From positions 199,323 to 263,322 of the forward strand of contig JBBQBI010000005.1 of assembly GCA_038363005.1 (NCBI GenBank): a stretch of 64,000 nt of DNA, given 5' to 3'. Origin of the DNA: JAKOWB01 sp038363005 (GTDB lineage: Bacteria > Pseudomonadota > Alphaproteobacteria > Kiloniellales > JACOMY01). Below are positions 36,401 through 44,684 of this stretch, one piece after another; position 1 is the first letter of the stretch; each line of letters opens with the position of its first letter. A model generated the notes under the pieces. It made no database searches. It had not been told where the DNA came from and was given only the letters and a program-made list of their open reading frames with translations. Made by a program: the position numbers and the translations under genes.

Positions 36401-37237
36401 ATGAACCAGCACGCCAAGGCCGCTGCCTTCCTGGCCCTGCACCAGCGCGCCGAGCCCTTCCTGCTGCCCAACGTCTGGGATGCCGGCAGCGCCCGGCTGC
36501 TGAGCCCGCTGGGCTTCGCCGCGCTGGGCACCACCTCGGCCGGCGTGGCCTTCGCGCTGGGCCGCGCCGACCAGGGCAACGTCAGCCGCGAGGAGATGCT
36601 GGGCGCCATCGGCGCCATGGCCCGGGCCACCGACTTGCCGGTCACCGCCGACCTGGAGGCCGGCTATGCCGACCAGCCGGCCGGCGTCGCCGAGACGGTG
36701 CGCCTGGCCATCGCGGCTGGTGTCGTCGGCTGCAACCTGGAGGACGGCTCGGGCGACCCCGCCCAGCCACTGGTGCCGCTGGAGCAGATGCTGGCCACGC
36801 TGAGGGCGGCGCGCGCCGCCGCCGATGCCAGCGGCCTGCCCTTCGTGCTGAACGCCCGCACCGACGGCTTCTGGGCCGGCGGCAGTGGCGAAGACGTGCT
36901 GGCCGAGGCGATCCGCCGTGGCCGTGCCTATGCCGCGGCCGGTGCTGACTGCGTCTTCATCCCGCTGCTGCGCGATCCAGAGGGCATCCGGCGCGCAGTG
37001 GCCGAGATCCCGGCGCCGCTCAACCTGCTGTTTCTGGCCGGCGGACCCAGCCTCAAGGACTATGGCGCGCTCGGCGTGCGGCGCCTCTCCACCGGCGGCG
37101 CGCTGGCCCGCGCCGCGCTGGGCGAGCTGCGCCGCGCCGCCCAGGCGCTGCTGGCGGAGGGCGAGGCCGGAGCGCTGAGTGGGGCGATCCCGCACGCGGA
37201 GATCCAGAGGCTGTTCAGCCAGGCCGCCCCCGGTTGA
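36401..37237 (+). CDS. Isocitrate lyase / phosphoenolpyruvate mutase family enzyme
   Basis: The product has 278 residues; GGAGGAG at 36388-36394 sets the ATG at 36401. It opens FLLPNVWDAGSARLL, then VTADLEAGYA (Asp84, Glu86) and CNLEDGSGD, and later NARTDGF, the metal- and PEP/pyruvate-type site of this TIM-barrel superfamily. The KKCGH loop of true isocitrate and methylisocitrate lyases and the EDKxFPKxNS motif of PEP mutase are both absent, so it is neither. Lyase or hydrolase action on an oxo acid or malate-type compound is plausible. PanB belongs to the same superfamily. Confidence 0.85.
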   Translation: MNQHAKAAAFLALHQRAEPFLLPNVWDAGSARLLSPLGFAALGTTSAGVAFALGRADQGNVSREEMLGAIGAMARATDLPVTADLEAGYADQPAGVAETVRLAIAAGVVGCNLEDGSGDPAQPLVPLEQMLATLRAARAAADASGLPFVLNARTDGFWAGGSGEDVLAEAIRRGRAYAAAGADCVFIPLLRDPEGIRRAVAEIPAPLNLLFLAGGPSLKDYGALGVRRLSTGGALARAALGELRRAAQALLAEGEAGALSGAIPHAEIQRLFSQAAPG

Positions 37238-37295
37238 CCCGCCGTCGAGCCGCTGGCTACCCTCGCCGCGCCAAGGATTCAGGGGGAGCCACCGC

Positions 37296-38591
37296 ATGAG
37301 CGGCAAGACCATCGCCTTCTTTCCGGAGGCCGCCTTCGGGCCGGCGCTCAATTCCGTCGGTATCGCCCAGGCGGCCGAGGCGCTGGGCCACCGGGCGGTC
37401 TTCCTCTGCGACCCTGGCTTCACCGGCGTCTTCGCCGGCTATGGCTTCCCCGAGCATCAGGTGCCGATGAGCGAGCCCATGCCGGCGGAGGAGATGGCGA
37501 AGTACTGGTCCGACTTCATCAACGGCCACATCCCGAACTTCCGCAAAAGCCCCTACGAGCAGATCGACACCTATGTGAAGGACTGTTGGGCCGCCATCGT
37601 GTCGACCGCGAAGTGGGCGGAGAAGTCACTGCCGGCGATCCTGGACGAGGTGAAGCCCGACGTGATCTGCGTCGACAACGTGATCCTGTTCCCGGCGATC
37701 AAGCGCTACAGCCAGCAGCACGGCAAGCCCTGGGTGCGCATCATCTCCTGCTCGGAGAACGAGATTCCCGACCCGGCCATCCCGCCGCACCTGTCGGGCT
37801 GCGGCGAGCACGACACCGCCTGCTTCCATGCCTTCGACCAGCGCTTCAACCAGGTGGTGAAGCCGATCCACGACGACTTCAACGCCTTCCTGGCGGAGAC
37901 TGGGGAGCAGCCCTATCCGCTGGGCCAGTTCTTCGAGGCCTCGCCCTTCCTCAACCTGCTGCTCTATCCCGAGCCGGTGAAGTTCAAGCGCAGCCAGCCG
38001 CTCGACCCCAAGCAGTTCCAATACTTGGAAGGCTGCGTGCGGCAGGAGGCGGACTATCAGGTCCCGACCTTCGCCCAACACAATGACAAGCCGCTGCTCT
38101 ACATCTCCTTCGGCTCGCTCGGCGCCGGCGACACCGATCTGCTGGATCGCCTGATTGGCCTGATCGACCGGCTGCCCTATCGCGCGCTGGTCAACGTCGG
38201 CGACTATCTGGAGCACTACAAGGAGCTGCCGCCCAACGTGCAGATCGCCAAGTGGTTTCCGCAGCCCTCGGTGATCCCGCAAGTCGACGCGGTGATCCAC
38301 CACGGCGGCAACAACTCCTTCACCGAGTGCCTCTACTTCGGCAAGCCGGCGATCATCCTGCCCTACGTCTGGGACGGCCATGACAACGCCACCCGCGTGC
38401 AGGAAACCGGCCACGGGCTGAAGCTGCATCGCTACGACTGGAGCGACGCCGAGATGGCCCAGGCGATCCAGACGCTGCTGACCGACCCGGCGATGGCCGC
38501 CAACCTGGCCAAGGCCAAGGCCCACATGCAGGCACAGTCGGGACCGGAGAAGGCCGCCGGCCTGCTCGACGCCCTGGCACGGAGGGCTTGA
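37296..38591 (+). CDS. Family 1 (UDP-glycosyltransferase type) glycosyltransferase
   Basis: The product has 431 residues; AGGGGGAG precedes the ATG at 37296. A GT-B fold is indicated by an N-terminal FPEAAFGPALNSVGIAQAAEALGHR segment and a C-terminal nucleotide-sugar motif beginning IHHGGNNSFTECLYFGKPAIILPYVWDGHDNA (about residues 334-365). WFPQPSVIPQVDAV before it is characteristic. Such enzymes transfer a sugar to small lipophilic acceptors, often to detoxify or tailor them. The bicupin gene starts three bases after its stop, so the two are coupled. Confidence 0.88.
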   Translation: MSGKTIAFFPEAAFGPALNSVGIAQAAEALGHRAVFLCDPGFTGVFAGYGFPEHQVPMSEPMPAEEMAKYWSDFINGHIPNFRKSPYEQIDTYVKDCWAAIVSTAKWAEKSLPAILDEVKPDVICVDNVILFPAIKRYSQQHGKPWVRIISCSENEIPDPAIPPHLSGCGEHDTACFHAFDQRFNQVVKPIHDDFNAFLAETGEQPYPLGQFFEASPFLNLLLYPEPVKFKRSQPLDPKQFQYLEGCVRQEADYQVPTFAQHNDKPLLYISFGSLGAGDTDLLDRLIGLIDRLPYRALVNVGDYLEHYKELPPNVQIAKWFPQPSVIPQVDAVIHHGGNNSFTECLYFGKPAIILPYVWDGHDNATRVQETGHGLKLHRYDWSDAEMAQAIQTLLTDPAMAANLAKAKAHMQAQSGPEKAAGLLDALARRA

Positions 38592-38594
38592 GCC

Positions 38595-39338
38595 ATGACC
38601 AACCTCAACTCGTCAGCGCCCCACATTCACGGTGCCCTGACCTACGACGATCTGGTCGATTGGGGCGCGCAGGGCGGCGACCTGCCGGCGCCGGGTGGGG
38701 CCACGTCGCACTCGCACGGCCGCCTGCTGTGGAAGACGCCGGTACGGCGGCCGGAGACCGGCCTCTGGGTCTGCACGCCGGGGCGCTGGCGGCTCTCGGT
38801 GCCGCGCGACGAGTTCCTCTGGGTGCTGGCGGGCCGCACGACCTATCGCGGCGACGCCGGCGACAGCCTGACGGTCGGCCCGCGCGACGCCGTGATGTTC
38901 CCGGCCGGCTGGCAGGGCGAGGCGCTGGTCGAGGAGACGCTGCGCGTCACCTACATCCTCTCGGCCACGGAGGCGATGGCGGGCACGCCCAGGGTGCATC
39001 AGCTGCTGCGCGACCCGCAGGCGGCGACGGAGCTCAAGGACTGGGGCGTCATCCCCACGATGCTCGAGGGCGAGAGCCGCACCGCCGGCCTGCTGCTGCA
39101 CCGCGCGGCCGACCGCAGCGCCGAATGCGGTTTCTGGACTTGCACGCCGGGCTTCTGGAACTGCCACGTCACCAGCCACGAGTACTGTCATTTCCTCGAA
39201 GGCCGCGCGACCTACACCCACGGCGAGACCGGCGAGGTGATCGAGATCGCGCCCGACACCGTCGCGCTCTTCCCCAAGGACTGGAAGGGCACCTGCCGCG
39301 TGCACGAGACGGTGAAGAAGGTCTACCTGATCGTGTGA
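38595..39338 (+). CDS. Bicupin (DUF861 / cupin_3 type) protein
   Basis: The product has 247 residues made of two similar cupin halves. Each has the pattern GLWVCTPGRWRLSVPRDEFLWVLAGRTTY in the first and GFWTCTPGFWNCHVTSHEYCHFLEGRATY in the second, followed by a PGD-like turn and an AVMFPAGWQG or VALFPKDWKG strand. This is the DUF861 cupin type related to ureidoglycine aminohydrolase and EutQ. The second half retains His/Glu residues that could bind metal; the first has fewer. Substrate unknown. It follows the glycosyltransferase almost without gap. Confidence 0.82.
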   Translation: MTNLNSSAPHIHGALTYDDLVDWGAQGGDLPAPGGATSHSHGRLLWKTPVRRPETGLWVCTPGRWRLSVPRDEFLWVLAGRTTYRGDAGDSLTVGPRDAVMFPAGWQGEALVEETLRVTYILSATEAMAGTPRVHQLLRDPQAATELKDWGVIPTMLEGESRTAGLLLHRAADRSAECGFWTCTPGFWNCHVTSHEYCHFLEGRATYTHGETGEVIEIAPDTVALFPKDWKGTCRVHETVKKVYLIV

Positions 39339-39346
39339 CGCCCTTT

Positions 39347-39480
39347 CCCTCTCCCGCTTTCGGCGGGAGAGGGTGGCGAGCGCCAGCGAGCCGGGTGAGG
39401 GTGTTCCGTGCGACTCTCTCGATTCGTACCGACCGACCACCCTCACCCCGACCCTCTCCCGCCGGAAGCGGGAGAGGGGG
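39347..39480. repeat. Inverted pair of CCCTCTCCCG / CCCTCACCCC repeats
   Basis: Two repeat units facing each other (39347-39402 and 39438-39480), each with its own hairpin (CCCTCTCCCG with CGGGAGAGGG) and an outer GGGTGAGGG/CCCTCACCC pair. Same family as 6362-6442. It fills the bicupin-Rieske gap and may end the upstream transcript. Confidence 0.8.
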
Positions 39481-39535
39481 GACCGCGGGCGCTGCGCTCT
39501 ACACCCTCACGGGATTTCGCCCTACACTTCCACCC

Positions 39536-41113
39536 ATGGACGATCAGGCACCGCGCGATCCCTGGCACTACGCGCTGCCCGCCGCGGACCTGGCGGCGAA
39601 GGGCAAGCTGGTGCTGCGCATCGGCCGCAAGCAGCTGGCGCTGTTCCAGACGCTGGAGGGCCCTCGCGCCTGCGACAACCGCTGCCCGCACGAGGGCTAT
39701 CCGCTGTCGGAAGGCACGCTGGACGCGGCCGAGGGTATCGCCTGCCGCCTGACCTGCAACTGGCACAACTGGAAATTCGACCTGGCGAGCGGCGCCAACC
39801 TGACCGGCGGCGACGCGTTGCGGATCTATCCGCTGGAGCGGCGCGGCGACGACCTCTGGGTCCGCATCGAGGAGCCGCCGGCCGAGCAGCGCCAGGCAGA
39901 GGCGCTGCGGCGCCTGGACGAGGCGCTGGAGGACCGGGCCTACGACCGCATCGCGCGCGAGCTGGCGCGCTTCCTGGCCGCCGGCGGCACGCCGGAGGCG
40001 GCGCTGACCGACGCCATCGCCCGCCGCCACACGCGACTGGAGTTCGGCTTTGGCCACGCCTTCGCCGCCGCGCCCGACTGGCTGGCCCTGCGCGAGACGC
40101 TCAGCGAGGACGGCGAGCGGCTGATCCCGCTGGTCGAGATCCTGGATCACATCGCCGAGGACACGCGGCGCGAACCGACCTGGGCCTTCACCGAAGCGAC
40201 GGCGCCCTGGGACGCCGCAGCCTTCCGCGCCGCCATCGAAGCCGAGGACGAGCCCGCCGCTATCGCCCGCCTCAACGGCGCGCTGGCGGCCGGGCTGGGC
40301 TTCGCCGAGCTGGAGCCGGCGCTGACCCAGGCGGCCCTGACGCACTATGCCGACTTCGGCCATTCGCTGATCTATGTCGTCGCCTGCGGCCGACTGCTGG
40401 CGGCCCTGGGCCCGACCGCCGCGCCGCCGCTGCTGCGCGCCCTGGTGCGCAGCCTGGTGAAGCAGACACGCGAGGACCTGATCCCGGAGTTCCGCGACTA
40501 CGCGCCGGCCCTGGCGGCCTTCGCGCAATCGCGTGGGACGACGGTGCCCGACCTTGACGGCGCCGACACGCGGCGCGCGCTGGCGGCTCTCGGCACGGCC
40601 GGTGGCGCCCCGCCGGAGACTCTGTTCGCCGAACTGCTGCGGGCCAATGCGACGAACCTCCGCGACTTCGACGAAGGCTTCGACCGCCGCTGGGACCGGC
40701 CGGTGCAGGACAACGCCGGCTGGCTTGACGTGACGCATGGCGTGACCTTCGCCGCCGCCGTCTGGCGCCAGTGCCGGCGCTTCCCGGACCTCTGGCCGCA
40801 GGGCCTGTTGCAGATGGCCTGCTTCAGCGGCCGCAACCGGCGCTTCCGCGCCAAGGCGCCGAAGGCGATGGCGGTGCCCGCGGATTCCTTAGCCGCGGAG
40901 AAAGCGGCGCTGCTCGACCACGGCATCGATGCGCCGATCCTGTCGGCGCATCGCCTGAAGACGCTGATGGCGGTTGAATGCCTGGCAGCCGAGCTGCCGG
41001 CCGAGGCGCCGCTGCTGACAGCGGCAGCGGCGCGCTACCTCGCCGGCAGCGTCAAGGGCAAGCACCAGCGCCGCCTGGTGTGCCAAGCGCTGGAGATCGT
41101 GGCGCGGGAGTAG
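39536..41113 (+). CDS. Rieske [2Fe-2S] protein with large helical, His-containing C-terminal domain
   Basis: Start ATG 39536; the longer open frame upstream crosses the repeat and is not coding. The product has 525 residues. The N-terminal Rieske domain (about 1-115) has Cys50-Pro-His52 and Cys74-Asn-Trp-His77. The rest, about 400 residues, is predicted all helical, and contains FGFGHAF (His174), THYADFGHSL (His270, His275) and DVTHGVTFA (His401). The 2-His-1-carboxylate site of ring-hydroxylating oxygenases is not seen. The histidine-helix layout might recall questin-oxidase-like proteins, a weak comparison. An oxidoreductase role is likely; reaction unknown. No clear ribosome site. Confidence 0.75.
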   Translation: MDDQAPRDPWHYALPAADLAAKGKLVLRIGRKQLALFQTLEGPRACDNRCPHEGYPLSEGTLDAAEGIACRLTCNWHNWKFDLASGANLTGGDALRIYPLERRGDDLWVRIEEPPAEQRQAEALRRLDEALEDRAYDRIARELARFLAAGGTPEAALTDAIARRHTRLEFGFGHAFAAAPDWLALRETLSEDGERLIPLVEILDHIAEDTRREPTWAFTEATAPWDAAAFRAAIEAEDEPAAIARLNGALAAGLGFAELEPALTQAALTHYADFGHSLIYVVACGRLLAALGPTAAPPLLRALVRSLVKQTREDLIPEFRDYAPALAAFAQSRGTTVPDLDGADTRRALAALGTAGGAPPETLFAELLRANATNLRDFDEGFDRRWDRPVQDNAGWLDVTHGVTFAAAVWRQCRRFPDLWPQGLLQMACFSGRNRRFRAKAPKAMAVPADSLAAEKAALLDHGIDAPILSAHRLKTLMAVECLAAELPAEAPLLTAAAARYLAGSVKGKHQRRLVCQALEIVARE

Positions 41114-41139
41114 CAGCCCTCCTCAATCGGGGCGGCGAC

Positions 41140-41970
41140 TCAGGTGCGTCGTGCGACCACCAGGTAGCTCTCGTCCGCGTCATCCAGAGGCCGCTTGCCG
41201 CGGTCATCCAGCAGCGTGATGTCGGCAAAGCCCACTCCTGCCAGCAGCGCGGCCATCGCTTCGGGGGTTCGCGGCCGGAGGCGCATGACGTGGCTCTCGC
41301 TGGCAACGACCTGGCTGTCGATCAGCACTTCGTTGCGCATCTGCCAGCACTCCACGCCGGGCGCGTCGCGCGGCAGTGCCTGCTCCCAGGCGCGCAGCAG
41401 CGCGCCATCGGCGCGGGTGGCCTCGCGTCGCAGGCGCGGTGCGGCCATCGGCTCCGTCGCCGCCGGGCGATCGAGGCAGAGTGCCAGGATGCCGCCCCGC
41501 TCAAGGTGCGCATAGCAGGCGGCGAGCGCGCCCTGCTGCGCAGCCTCCTTGCTCAACAGCATGAAGGAGCCTAGCGGGCAGTAGAGCGTGCGGTAGCGGC
41601 GCGGCAGGGTGAAGCACTCCATGGCGGCATGATGCAGCGTGAGCGTGACACCGGCCGTCGCGGCCTTCTCGGCGCAGCGCGCCAGCATCTCGGCCGAGGC
41701 GTCGAGGCCCTCGACCGCCAGCCCAGCGGCGCGAAGGGGGACCAGCAAGCGACCTGTGCCGCAGGCCAGTTCCAATGCCGCGCCGCCCTGTCGTTCGATC
41801 AGACCGCGATAGAAGGGCGCGTCGCCGAAGTCGACCGCGGCCAGGTAGGGGTCATAGGCCGCGGCGACCAGTCCGTAATAGAAGTCGCCCTGGTCAGGCG
41901 TGGAGTGCTTGGGCGGGATCGGCGGCATGGTGGCAGCATAGCGCGCCAGGTTGGCTTGCGCTTCCGTCAC
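41140..41970 (-). CDS. Class I SAM-dependent methyltransferase
   Basis: The product has 276 residues. Motif I is ALELACGTGRLLVPL (about 65-79), followed by VEGLDASAEMLARC, the acidic end of strand two that binds SAM. YSPLGS-like and RGGILALCLD segments complete the Rossmann pattern. The N-terminus before FYYGLVAAAYD is poorly conserved in character, so the start may instead be the ATG at 41928. Substrate unknown. It converges on the Rieske gene. Confidence 0.85.
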   Translation of the reverse strand: MTEAQANLARYAATMPPIPPKHSTPDQGDFYYGLVAAAYDPYLAAVDFGDAPFYRGLIERQGGAALELACGTGRLLVPLRAAGLAVEGLDASAEMLARCAEKAATAGVTLTLHHAAMECFTLPRRYRTLYCPLGSFMLLSKEAAQQGALAACYAHLERGGILALCLDRPAATEPMAAPRLRREATRADGALLRAWEQALPRDAPGVECWQMRNEVLIDSQVVASESHVMRLRPRTPEAMAALLAGVGFADITLLDDRGKRPLDDADESYLVVARRT

Positions 41971-42009
41971 CCTCGGGCTCGTCCCCCCGCCGCGCGGTCA
42001 CCTCTCCGA

Positions 42010-42053
42010 CGTCATCCCGGCCAAGCGAAGCGCGAGCCGGGATCCATTGATGG
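42010..42053. repeat. CGTCATCCCGG-type palindromic repeat
   Basis: Arms ATCCCGGC (42014-42021) and GCCGGGAT (42036-42043) are perfect inverted copies. This is a common alphaproteobacterial dispersed repeat, sitting between the divergently spaced methyltransferase and hydratase genes. A related, degenerate copy is near 36345-36383. Confidence 0.65.
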
Positions 42054-42146
42054 GTTAGACGAAAACTGGAGTCTTCGCCGCCAGCGAGAGCCGCCAAATA
42101 GACCCTGGCTCTGCGGCCGTGGTGACGACGGGAGAAGGGGTCGCCC

Positions 42147-42974
42147 CTACCGCGCGAACTTCGCGTCGCGCCAGGCGATGGCGGCCTTCAGGCCCTGCTC
42201 CTGGCGGATACGGTTGAACTCCTTGCGCTCCGGGCCGGCGCCGAATTCGATCAGCAGCTCCTGGTCGAGGGACTGCTGCAGGGCGGCGCGCAGGCCCTGC
42301 ACTTCGAAGCTGCGGTTGATCGCCTGCTTGGTCAGGCGCACGGAATGCGGCGCCGCGGCCGCCAGGTCGCGCGCCAGCGCGGTGGCCGCGGTCAGCGCAT
42401 CGCCATCGGGCACCACGCGGTTGACGATGCCGATCTCGTACATGCGCCTGGCGGTGACGCGGTCGGCGCCAGTCAGCAGGATCTCCTTGGCCACCTTGGG
42501 CGTGGTCATCCAGGGCAGCAGCATGCAGACGATACCGGAGCCGAAGCGCACCTCCGGCTCGCCAAAGAAACTGCCCTCGGCCGCCACCGTCATGTCGCAG
42601 GCCAGCATCACCTCGAAGGCGCCGGCCAGGCAGTAGCCCTGTACCGCGGCGATGGTCGGCTTGGGGCAATCCCAGAACTGCACGATGAAGTCGAAGTCGT
42701 ACTGCAGCACGCGCTGCCAGTCGGCCAGGCTCTCGCGCGGCGGGCCGTTGTCGGCCTCCTTCAGGTCGAAGCCGGCGGAAAAGGCGCGCCCGGCGCCGGA
42801 GACCACGATGGCCAGCACGGTGGGGTCGTCGACCAGCTGCTTCAGGCCGGCCGTCGCGGCCTCCATCAGTGCGTGGTTGAAGGCATTGAGCTGTTTCGGC
42901 CGGTTGAAGGTGAGGAAGCCGATACGCTCCTCCACCCGGATTTCGACGGGGGCCTCTGCCGTTGGCTCGCTCAT
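42147..42974 (-). CDS. Enoyl-CoA hydratase / isomerase (crotonase) family protein
   Basis: The start at 42974 (MSEPTAEAPVEIRV) is chosen over a longer non-homologous frame; 275 residues. The crotonase oxyanion-hole segment is AFSAGFDLKE (about 65-74), and the second is GYCLAGAFEVMLACD. Both catalytic glutamates of hydratases appear present, Glu121 (in AFEVML) and Glu141 (in FGEPEVRFG), so hydration of an enoyl-CoA is plausible. It stands alone on the minus strand. Confidence 0.88.
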   Translation of the reverse strand: MSEPTAEAPVEIRVEERIGFLTFNRPKQLNAFNHALMEAATAGLKQLVDDPTVLAIVVSGAGRAFSAGFDLKEADNGPPRESLADWQRVLQYDFDFIVQFWDCPKPTIAAVQGYCLAGAFEVMLACDMTVAAEGSFFGEPEVRFGSGIVCMLLPWMTTPKVAKEILLTGADRVTARRMYEIGIVNRVVPDGDALTAATALARDLAAAAPHSVRLTKQAINRSFEVQGLRAALQQSLDQELLIEFGAGPERKEFNRIRQEQGLKAAIAWRDAKFAR

Positions 42975-43346
42975 CTGCCTGTCCTTGCCTGTTCGCTGCA
43001 CTGGTCTAGAGAGCCTGCGGAGCCGGCGGCGCGCCGGCAAGTCCTGGATTGTCGCCCTGTCCGCATGGCTGCTGCGATCCGCTACCGGGCCGGGCGGGGC
43101 GCGAGCCCTTCGCACGTGCAACAGGTCATTCCAGGTGCGCGGGCGATTGTCACTGGCCCGGCCGGCGTGCCAACATCATTCCGGGCAATGGGGGTCTGGG
43201 CCTTCCGCAATCTGTCATCAAACAGGTTTAAGGAAGGGGGACCGGCCCGTTGCCGCAGGAACCAGGACCACGGAGCGCAGGTGCGTTCCGCTAGGACGCA
43301 ATCGCCTGGACCGCAACTTGAGGCTTACACCAAAGGAGTTCAATCC
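42975..43346. other. 372-base gap without gene
   Basis: Divergent gap between the enoyl-CoA hydratase and the ABC binding protein. It must hold promoters for both, but I see no convincing -35/-10 pair, operator palindrome, riboswitch or repeat. The last 20 bases contain the AAAGGAGTT ribosome site of the binding-protein gene. Confidence 0.5.
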
Positions 43347-44525
43347 GTGACCGATCTTAGCAAGCAGCAGCGCTCCGCGCTGGCTACCGTCAAGGCGGCG
43401 CAGGCGAGCCGCCGCGCTGTGCTGAAGAGCGCACTCGCCTTCGGCGCCGTGGGCATGCTGGCCCCGGCTTTCTCGCGCAACGCCTTCTCCTCTTCCGGCG
43501 AGCTGAACTGGTTCACCTGGGAGGACTATGCGCCGCAGGCCCTGATCGACAAGTTCCAGGCCGACACCGGCATCAAGCTGAACGTCACCTCCTTCTCGTC
43601 GAACGAAGACTGCCTGAACAAACTGAAGGCGGCGTCGGGCGGCAGCGGCTGGGACCTGGCCTCGCCCTCGATCGCCTGGATCTCGGCGCATAACGATTCC
43701 GGCAACCTGGGCGCGCTCGACCCGGCCAAGGCGCCGAACATTTCCAACATCTTCCCCTCCATGATGGAGCAGTCGGCCGGCCTCGGCGCGCAGAAGGACG
43801 GCAAGTGGTACGCCCTGCCCTACGATTGGGGCACCGAGGCGCTGGGCTACAACAGCGACGAGCGCCCGCTGGAGTACGGCAAGGCCTCGTTCGGCGATCT
43901 CTGGGCCGAGGAGAACAAGGGCAAGATGCTCTGCCGCCAGCGCTCGATCATGCTGGGCACCGGCCTGTGGATGGAGCGCACCGGCGACCTGCCGGCCGGC
44001 ACCATGAAAAAGGCCTATGACGAGGAGGCGGCTTTCGACATGGGTTACGGCAAGGCGGCCGAGTACGTCGTCGGCCACAAGGACCACATCGTGAACTGGT
44101 GGAAGGGCACCGCCGACACGCAGTCCGGCTTCCAGCAGGACGGCGCGGTCATCGGCCAGACCTGGGACGGACCGATGTTCCAGCTCAAGGACCAGGGCCT
44201 GCCCTACAGCTACGTCGCTCCGGTCGAGGGCGCCCTGATGTGGATCGACTCCATCGCCATGACGGCGGCGGCGAAGAACCAGGAACAGGCCTACGCCTTC
44301 ATCAACTGGGCCTACCAGCCGGAAGTCGGCGGCATCGTGTCGAACGCCACGGGCTACAACTCCTGCGTCAACGGCTTCGACAACCACGTCACCGACTCCT
44401 TCAAGAAGAACTTCCAGGATGCCTATCCTGGCGATGCCATTTCCAAGCTGTGGCTGCAGGGCACCGAGCGGCCCTGGTTCCTCGAGAAGCGCCAGGCGCT
44501 GGCCGACAAGATCTCGGCGGCCTAA
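43347..44525 (+). CDS. ABC transporter substrate-binding protein, spermidine/putrescine (PotD) type, Tat signal
   Basis: The GTG start at 43347 follows AAAGGAGTT; 392 residues. The N-terminus has a twin-arginine signal (ASRRAVLKSALAFGAVGML, Arg22-Arg23), so it is exported folded. The mature part begins LNWFTWEDYAPQALIDKFQADTG, the usual PotD/PotF opening, and has YALPYDWGTEALGYN and a late MWIDSIAMTAAAKN segment. Its permeases and ATPase follow after a mandelate-racemase-family gene. The PotD label gives the family; that neighbour suggests the ligand may be an acid rather than a polyamine. Confidence 0.88.
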   Translation: MTDLSKQQRSALATVKAAQASRRAVLKSALAFGAVGMLAPAFSRNAFSSSGELNWFTWEDYAPQALIDKFQADTGIKLNVTSFSSNEDCLNKLKAASGGSGWDLASPSIAWISAHNDSGNLGALDPAKAPNISNIFPSMMEQSAGLGAQKDGKWYALPYDWGTEALGYNSDERPLEYGKASFGDLWAEENKGKMLCRQRSIMLGTGLWMERTGDLPAGTMKKAYDEEAAFDMGYGKAAEYVVGHKDHIVNWWKGTADTQSGFQQDGAVIGQTWDGPMFQLKDQGLPYSYVAPVEGALMWIDSIAMTAAAKNQEQAYAFINWAYQPEVGGIVSNATGYNSCVNGFDNHVTDSFKKNFQDAYPGDAISKLWLQGTERPWFLEKRQALADKISAA

Positions 44526-44550
44526 TCCTTCGCCGAACTGTCTAGATAAC

Positions 44551-44584
44551 AGCGCGCCGTCCCGGGCAACCGGGGCGGCGCGCT
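44551..44584 (+). other. Stem-loop after the ABC binding-protein gene
   Basis: A 15-pair stem (44551-44565 with 44570-44584, one T-G wobble) and GCAA loop, with no T-run. Probably an mRNA 3'-stabilising hairpin that raises binding-protein output, rather than a terminator. Confidence 0.75.
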
Positions 44585-44684
44585 GCCGTTCGGGGCCCGT
44601 GCTGCGGGGGCGCGCCGACACCCCGCTTGCCTTGTCGGCCTTGGCCCGGGAAGCTGGCACCACGACTGGCCAGGAATGAATGAC

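Noticed and set aside
42345..43346. N-terminal extension of the ABC binding-protein frame
   Set aside because: Antisense to enoyl-CoA hydratase; the GTG at 43347 has a strong ribosome site and a proper Tat signal.
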